Assembly: GCA_019155185.1 (NCBI GenBank)
Contig: CM032816.1
Span: 11,739,792 to 11,803,791 of the forward strand
Origin: Beaufortia kweichowensis
Lineage: Eukaryota > Chordata > Actinopteri > Cypriniformes > Gastromyzontidae
DNA: 64,000 bases
Direction: 5' to 3'
A model generated the notes under the pieces. That model saw nothing but the letters and a program-made list of their open reading frames with translations. It was not told the origin of the DNA and did no database searches. The stretch's first letter is position 1, and every line of letters begins with the position of its first letter. Below are positions 58,751 to 64,000 of this stretch, in pieces. A program made the position numbers and the translations under genes.

Positions 58751-61700
58751 CTGTTTATAGCGCTCAGGATTGGTTTATCTGACACGTGAGAAGTGAATAT
58801 TAAAGACTGAATGAACTCATTGATCATGTTTGTATTTGGACATATGAAGAATCTTTGGCATGAGGTCATATTTGTTCAGTTGTTATTTGGGTAAATCTTG
58901 GCACAGTTTGAGACATTTTTGGTTTTATTCACACTTTGCTTTCAACTGAGATATTAAAAGATCTAAATGATTCTAGATGATAATTTCTCTGAAATAAAAC
59001 AAATATTCATTCATTTATTTATTTGTGTTAAAGCTCTCTTGCTTTAAATGACATGTAATGCAATTTTGAAAGATGAAATATATTAACATTCAGTGTAATC
59101 TGACTTTATGCTTCATGGCTCTGAACAAATATGAAATCCATGCATCAAACTCAGCTGAGACCAGTTAATCTGCTAAAACCCAAAGCAAATGAAACATATG
59201 TATCAAAAGCGAAGTAAACATGTAATATCTGCATGCATGTTACACATAAATGACACATCAAAGATGATTTTATAGTCAAAATTTTCTCTCTCTCTGTTGC
59301 AGATGCATGCAAACATGAGTCAGTGTTTCTTCAACATCAATGCCGCTTGTTACAGCTCGCAGATTTCCCATGGAAAACAAATTAATGCACTAATATGACA
59401 ACAATCTGTGCTAATAGTCCTCGCTGCATCTCCTGTTTACATGTGCTTTGCTCAGACAAACATGCTTTTAATCCAATTGAAACGCTAAATTAGATAAAAG
59501 CAGAGCTGGGTCCACGCTGACCTTACAGAAGATGTCAGGTGGTATTTCTGCTGTCTGGTGCTAAGTTTCTAAACTAAACCTGTATTAGATTTGTTAAGTG
59601 AAAATAACATTAACATTAAAACGAAATTTGAAGTGTTTCTCTGGAGTTTGTCTCATGTTTCAGAAGATGCTGAGAGTACGTGACTGCTGACATGCAGAAT
59701 TCATCATCCTGTATGGAGTTCAGCCTCCGCAGCTGGTACACGCTGAGAAAAACTCCATTAATTCTCCAGATAATCTTACAGCCATGTTCTTCAGCTGCCA
59801 GATGATGATGTTTGAGTCCTCGTAGGGAATCTTTTCTCATGATGTTTCTCCAGAAAGCAAAATGCTTTTTTTTGATAATTTTTTTTCTGTATTCTTGAGA
59901 GCAGATCTCTTCAGTTTTCTGGTCTCTTAATAAACAGTTTGCCGTTTTTAAAACACTCATTTACATTGTTGCTTTATGGCAAACACAGTATTTTTATCTT
60001 GTTTTCCAGTAAAACATTTAAGATAAGATATGTAAGACAATTCTATTCATGCAATTTTGCTTCTCTTTTAAAGTGAATTTTCTTTTAAATCGAGATGATT
60101 TACGTTTCAGGAGGGACTCAGTGACCGAAGACTTCCACCTAGCAACCATCCAGACCACCCTAGCAACTGCATAGCATCGCCCTGGCAAGAACACCAACAA
60201 TCTGTCATCCTAGTGGTGGATTTTAAGGTAATGGTTTCTACAGGGTGGGGTTTACTTATAGTAATTAATACATGCTTAAAAACATCTGATCATTAAATGA
60301 ATGAATCATGTGATGAGATCTTCTGCTCTCTGTATGGAAAAACTTTTTGTTTTGATAAAGATTGAAGGCGTATTTTCTTATGCCGTGGCAATAGTGTATT
60401 TTATGTTTAGTGGATGAGAGTCGTCTGTGGTCGTCTAAATTTAGGTGATAAAAACCACAGAAGAAGTACAGAAGACTTTTTAGGGATTTTTATAGTCCAG
60501 TGTTTTGTGATTAATGGTGTGTGTTGTATAAGCTTCTATCAGGTTTTTGAAGCTTTTGTTTTGTGTTTGGATATTTTAGATCAGATCATGACATTCCCAG
60601 GAGAAAACGTTCCTCACCACCGTTCTAAATAAAGAAGTGTTTCTTTTTGGAAAAAAGCAAATCTTTTAATAAAAAGTTACAAATAATTGTTTGAGGTTTG
60701 ATAGAACAATTGATCATAAACTTTATTAAATAATACTTTTTAAATTGATATAATAATGAAAGGACAGTTGATTTTAAAGGACAGTGTCTAGACAGTTCAA
60801 AGACATTTTTTATACGCAGTAGTTTAACAGTTTCATGTACATGCTGGTCACAATCTGTTGCTCAGAGAATCAAAAGTTGTTGAAACTCTTGCAGCTAAGA
60901 TCCACAACAAGAAACAACACTTTCATGTTTCTTTTTGAGGGATGATTTCTTTGCCTCTGTCTTTATCTTGTGTGATAAGTGTGATAAAAATATTAACCAA
61001 GAGAGATCCGAGAGACCTGCAGGGTGAAGTGAATGTTTTTTACATTTTAGATCTAAGATCAGACGTTCAGAGAGATTCGCATCATATGAAGGATGCTTTG
61101 CTTTTCACAAGTCTGGTCAGAAAAGGAAAGAGACAGAAATGTTTTCCAGAAAGGATGGATTTGCTAAAGCTTTGTTTAAGTCTGATAGCTGCAGATGATG
61201 GATGTTTTCTCATTTGTGGTGTAAATGTCATGGCGGTTATATGGTGCAGTAGATGTGATACAGTTTGACCTCTGCTTGTCTTATCATCGTTCAGATGAAC
61301 CTCGTTTCATTCAAACAAAGCAACACCAACAGTGTTGATAATACATTTGCACAAAACAACGATTAGCACGTTCAGTCGTGTGATATCATAATCTTTGATT
61401 TGTTGCGAGGCCTGATTCGTTTGTGTGATTTTTCATTTAATTGAAAACGCTCGGCTGTATCTGTGGGCCAAATTAATTTACCTCCGTTTGGTTTCCTGTT
61501 TACAAGCGACTTGCGGCGTTGAAGATTCATACGGCTCAATGTTTTAATCTGATAATGTGGTTTAAAGATGTCACTCTGTTTTTGTTCTGTAAATTCTGTC
61601 TGAAAGCGAATTAGTTTGGTGGTTAAATACAGAGATCAATGTGTGTGTCTTCTGCCTGCTGTGAAATCATTTATTCACATGAGTGAACAACACATAAAGA

Positions 61701-62467
61701 CTTCTTTTTCTTCTGTTGATTTGTAGGTAAATGTTAAAATCTTTTTGAAAGATGAATGTTGAGATGTCTGTTGTATTCTACTGTGGTTATTATTTTTGTA
61801 TGTTGCTTGTTTTTAAAGCTAAACCTGTGTGTATTATCAGAGGTATGTTGGGATAAGAATAAGTTAAAGTCGAGGGCAGAAACAGAAGCAGAAGTTAATA
61901 AACATTAGCAGACGCCGCTGGGTTTCACACGCAAACTACACGACTTCTAATCGACTTAAGAGGATTACACATCACACACACACATACACACCAGGTGACA
62001 TCAAGTCAAAAATAAAACCACAAAGAAAGTCAAATCCCATGTGTAAAACAAATGTTCCTGTAATCTGTGAGCCTGTTTAAAGTTTTCTGACAGCTGAATA
62101 TATCTTTATGAGGTTTATGAGTTTTGGATAAAGTTTCCTATCAGCACTTCATATTACAGCGTGTTCGACTGTTGCCATGTGTGACCAGTAACATGAAAAC
62201 CATCAGATTTCATAAACTGGTTATATTGAGGAAACATTCATTGGTGTGAATTATATCTCATCTGAGGATACTGTGTATTATAGTTTTGTGCTTTATTCTG
62301 GTGTTGTTATTTCACAGCGTCCCTGTTAAACTGAGTTTGGGTCGTATCGACACACATTTTCACAATCTTGAAAATCGTGACCACATTCAACCTGCAGTAC
62401 ATCCAAGTGTCGTTCATAAAGGCCAACATCATTTGCTTCAGTTGCCATAGTAATTACTACTTTCCTC

Positions 62468-62816
62468 TGATCTATTAGGGGTGGGAGAAAAAATCAATGC
62501 ATCGATGCATCGGGATTCTTTCTCTAACGATTCTGAATCGATTCTCAAAGATTCATGATTTATGTCAGAACTTGTTCATCCTGAATATAACTTTGTTAAA
62601 ATAAAAGCAATAAAATTAAACTTCAAGATGGGAATACTGTCAAAGAGATTCTAACTATAAACAAAAAGCATAAAAACTCTTTATTTATTTAAAATGCAAA
62701 TTTATCATATTTGCAAAAATTATATGAAGAATCGTTTTGGAATCGGATCGTGAGTCCCAGAATCGGAATCGGATCGGATCGCATAGTACCTAAAGATTCC
62801 CACCCCTATGATCTAT
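62468..62816. mobile_element. hAT-type MITE with intact target-site duplication
   Basis: A 333-base element (62,476-62,808) with terminal inverted repeats TAGGGGTGGGA / TCCCACCCCTA, flanked by a perfect 8-base direct duplication TGATCTAT (62,468-62,475 and 62,809-62,816). Eight-base duplications are the mark of hAT transposases. The interior repeats ATCG-containing motifs near both ends (GCATCGATGCATCGGG; GAATCGGATCGGATCG) that may be subterminal transposase-binding sites. No coding capacity. The intact duplication suggests a fairly recent insertion. Confidence 0.92.
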
Positions 62817-64000
62817 GTATGTGTCCTGTAAGTTTTATTGGCTTGTGGTTAGTTGGCCATCAGTAGATTTTTCTATGTAGTGTATGTTTTAAGCAGAATT
62901 CATGAAAAATCTCCAGTGTGCAGTGGGTTTGCAGCAGAATGCTTAGTGTGCACTTTTTAGGCAGAATATGAAGTTAAGAGTCAGGATTTGCTGACACAAG
63001 CGAGTGTACAGACAGGACACAAAGTCTATTTTTATTTTAAATAATAAATAATTCTGTGTTGTCAGAAATGCGAAATCAGTTTTGCTTTCTGCGTGTTGTT
63101 AGCTGTAGGACACTCTTAAAATTTAATATGCTAAAAATAATTATATAATCTGTAATAAAATATAATCTGAAGAACCACTGCAAAGAATGTGAAGTGCAAC
63201 AGTAGAATACAGTAAATTCTGTAGATGTTAATGGTTCTTTATTAAACTATAAAGCCAGACTAATAACCATATTTTTGAAAATATGAAAGATTTTATATAG
63301 ATTTTGAGTAAATTGTAGATAAATTTGAAGTCAATTACTAAATAACTTTAAGGAAAAATGAAATGATATATTTTGCTTTGTGAAAATTAAATCTATTTTT
63401 TAAACATTAGGATTTTTTGGGTTAGGACTCATCTCATCATACTTGCATCTTCTGAAGCTCCAGGAGGATCTGAATTTAGTTTTGCCTCGTCTGACTTCCT
63501 GTGGAGAAATGAAGCTAAAGTGTCTTTAAAGTTTGATCTCTTTACTTCCTCTGTTTTGTCTCATTAAATCTCAGCGTTTCTCCCTCGTGGCACAAAGGCT
63601 TGACTGCTTTCCAAACGCTGACAGCTGCTTCCAGTATTCTGTGGATTTGGTTTCCCCAGCGAGATGTTTATTTTGTTCACTTCCTGCATTTCATCCTTAA
63701 TGTCAGTAAGTCTGCTACGTTTTCCTAAGCTCAGAAGCTTGTATTATTATTTTATTCGTGAATAGGGCTCTGATTTACATAAACCTACTTTTCTTGTCAT
63801 TCTAAAGGTTGATATGATTACATCACGATTCTCTCCGTACAACAGGTTCAGTCATGTGTGATGAAATGAAATATGAAGGATGAACTGTTGCGTGACGTGT
63901 TTATTTGTCCTTTGTAGGATCGTTATATTGTCATCTGAGGTTTCTGTGTTTACTCCGTTGTGTAAATCTGAGTGCAAATTGTTTCTGGTATCGTATCTGC
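62817..64000. other. Right end of the window, no gene seen
   Basis: AT-rich, no supported exon. A diverged AAAGAACC-family relic lies at about 63,108-63,255 (ACACTCTTAAAATTT, AATCTGAAGAACCAC, GATGTTAATGGTTCTTTA). Confidence 0.5.

Larger units (their letters stand above)
55565..62467. other. Gene-poor region at the right side
   Basis: No supported exon apart from the weak candidate at 58,559-58,604. It contains two SINE-tail fragments (about 56,495-56,545 and 58,700-58,750). The rest is AT-rich, unique-looking sequence, with a GC-richer island near 61,880-61,960. Confidence 0.5.

Overview
The window is nuclear DNA of a ray-finned fish, most likely a cyprinid. Genes have many exons with GT-AG introns, (CT)n and (CA)n microsatellites are long, and the dispersed repeats are types familiar from cyprinids: palindromic 'AAAGGGATA' MITEs, an 'AAAGAACC' element, a Tc1-type and a hAT-type MITE, and SINE-like 'TTTGGATAAAAGC' tails. 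There is no sign of bacterial, viral or organellar origin. The species call is inference.

Layout: 1-21.2 kb has no gene I can support; it holds repeats and GC-richer islands of possible regulatory nature. 21.6-39.4 kb is a 30-exon integrin alpha gene with an inserted I domain, recognised as itga11 (collagen receptor), on the + strand. 41.8-43.8 kb is fem1b (two coding exons, - strand), an adaptor of a cullin-2 ubiquitin ligase. 45.4-48.9 kb is cln6 (seven coding exons, + strand), an ER membrane protein of the Batten disease group. 49.5-51.5 kb is calml4 (five coding exons, + strand), a calmodulin-like light chain. 53.0-54.2 kb is an intronless relaxin-3-receptor-like GPCR (- strand). 54.2-64 kb is mostly non-coding, with one candidate first exon at 55.49 kb and a clear hAT MITE at 62.5-62.8 kb.

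The order and relative orientation itga11 > < fem1b, cln6 >, calml4 > match human 15q23 (ITGA11-FEM1B-CLN6-CALML4), so this is an ancient vertebrate synteny block. The genes share no pathway.

The most notable observation is inside itga11. Thirty exons join in phase to a protein of family length, except that exon 9, the end of the I domain, is two bases short. Read as given, translation leaves frame and stops early in exon 10, while every later exon is intact. This is either an assembly or base-call error or a very recent loss-of-function allele. The rest is a conserved vertebrate locus with lineage-specific repeats; I found no evidence of an undescribed multi-gene system.
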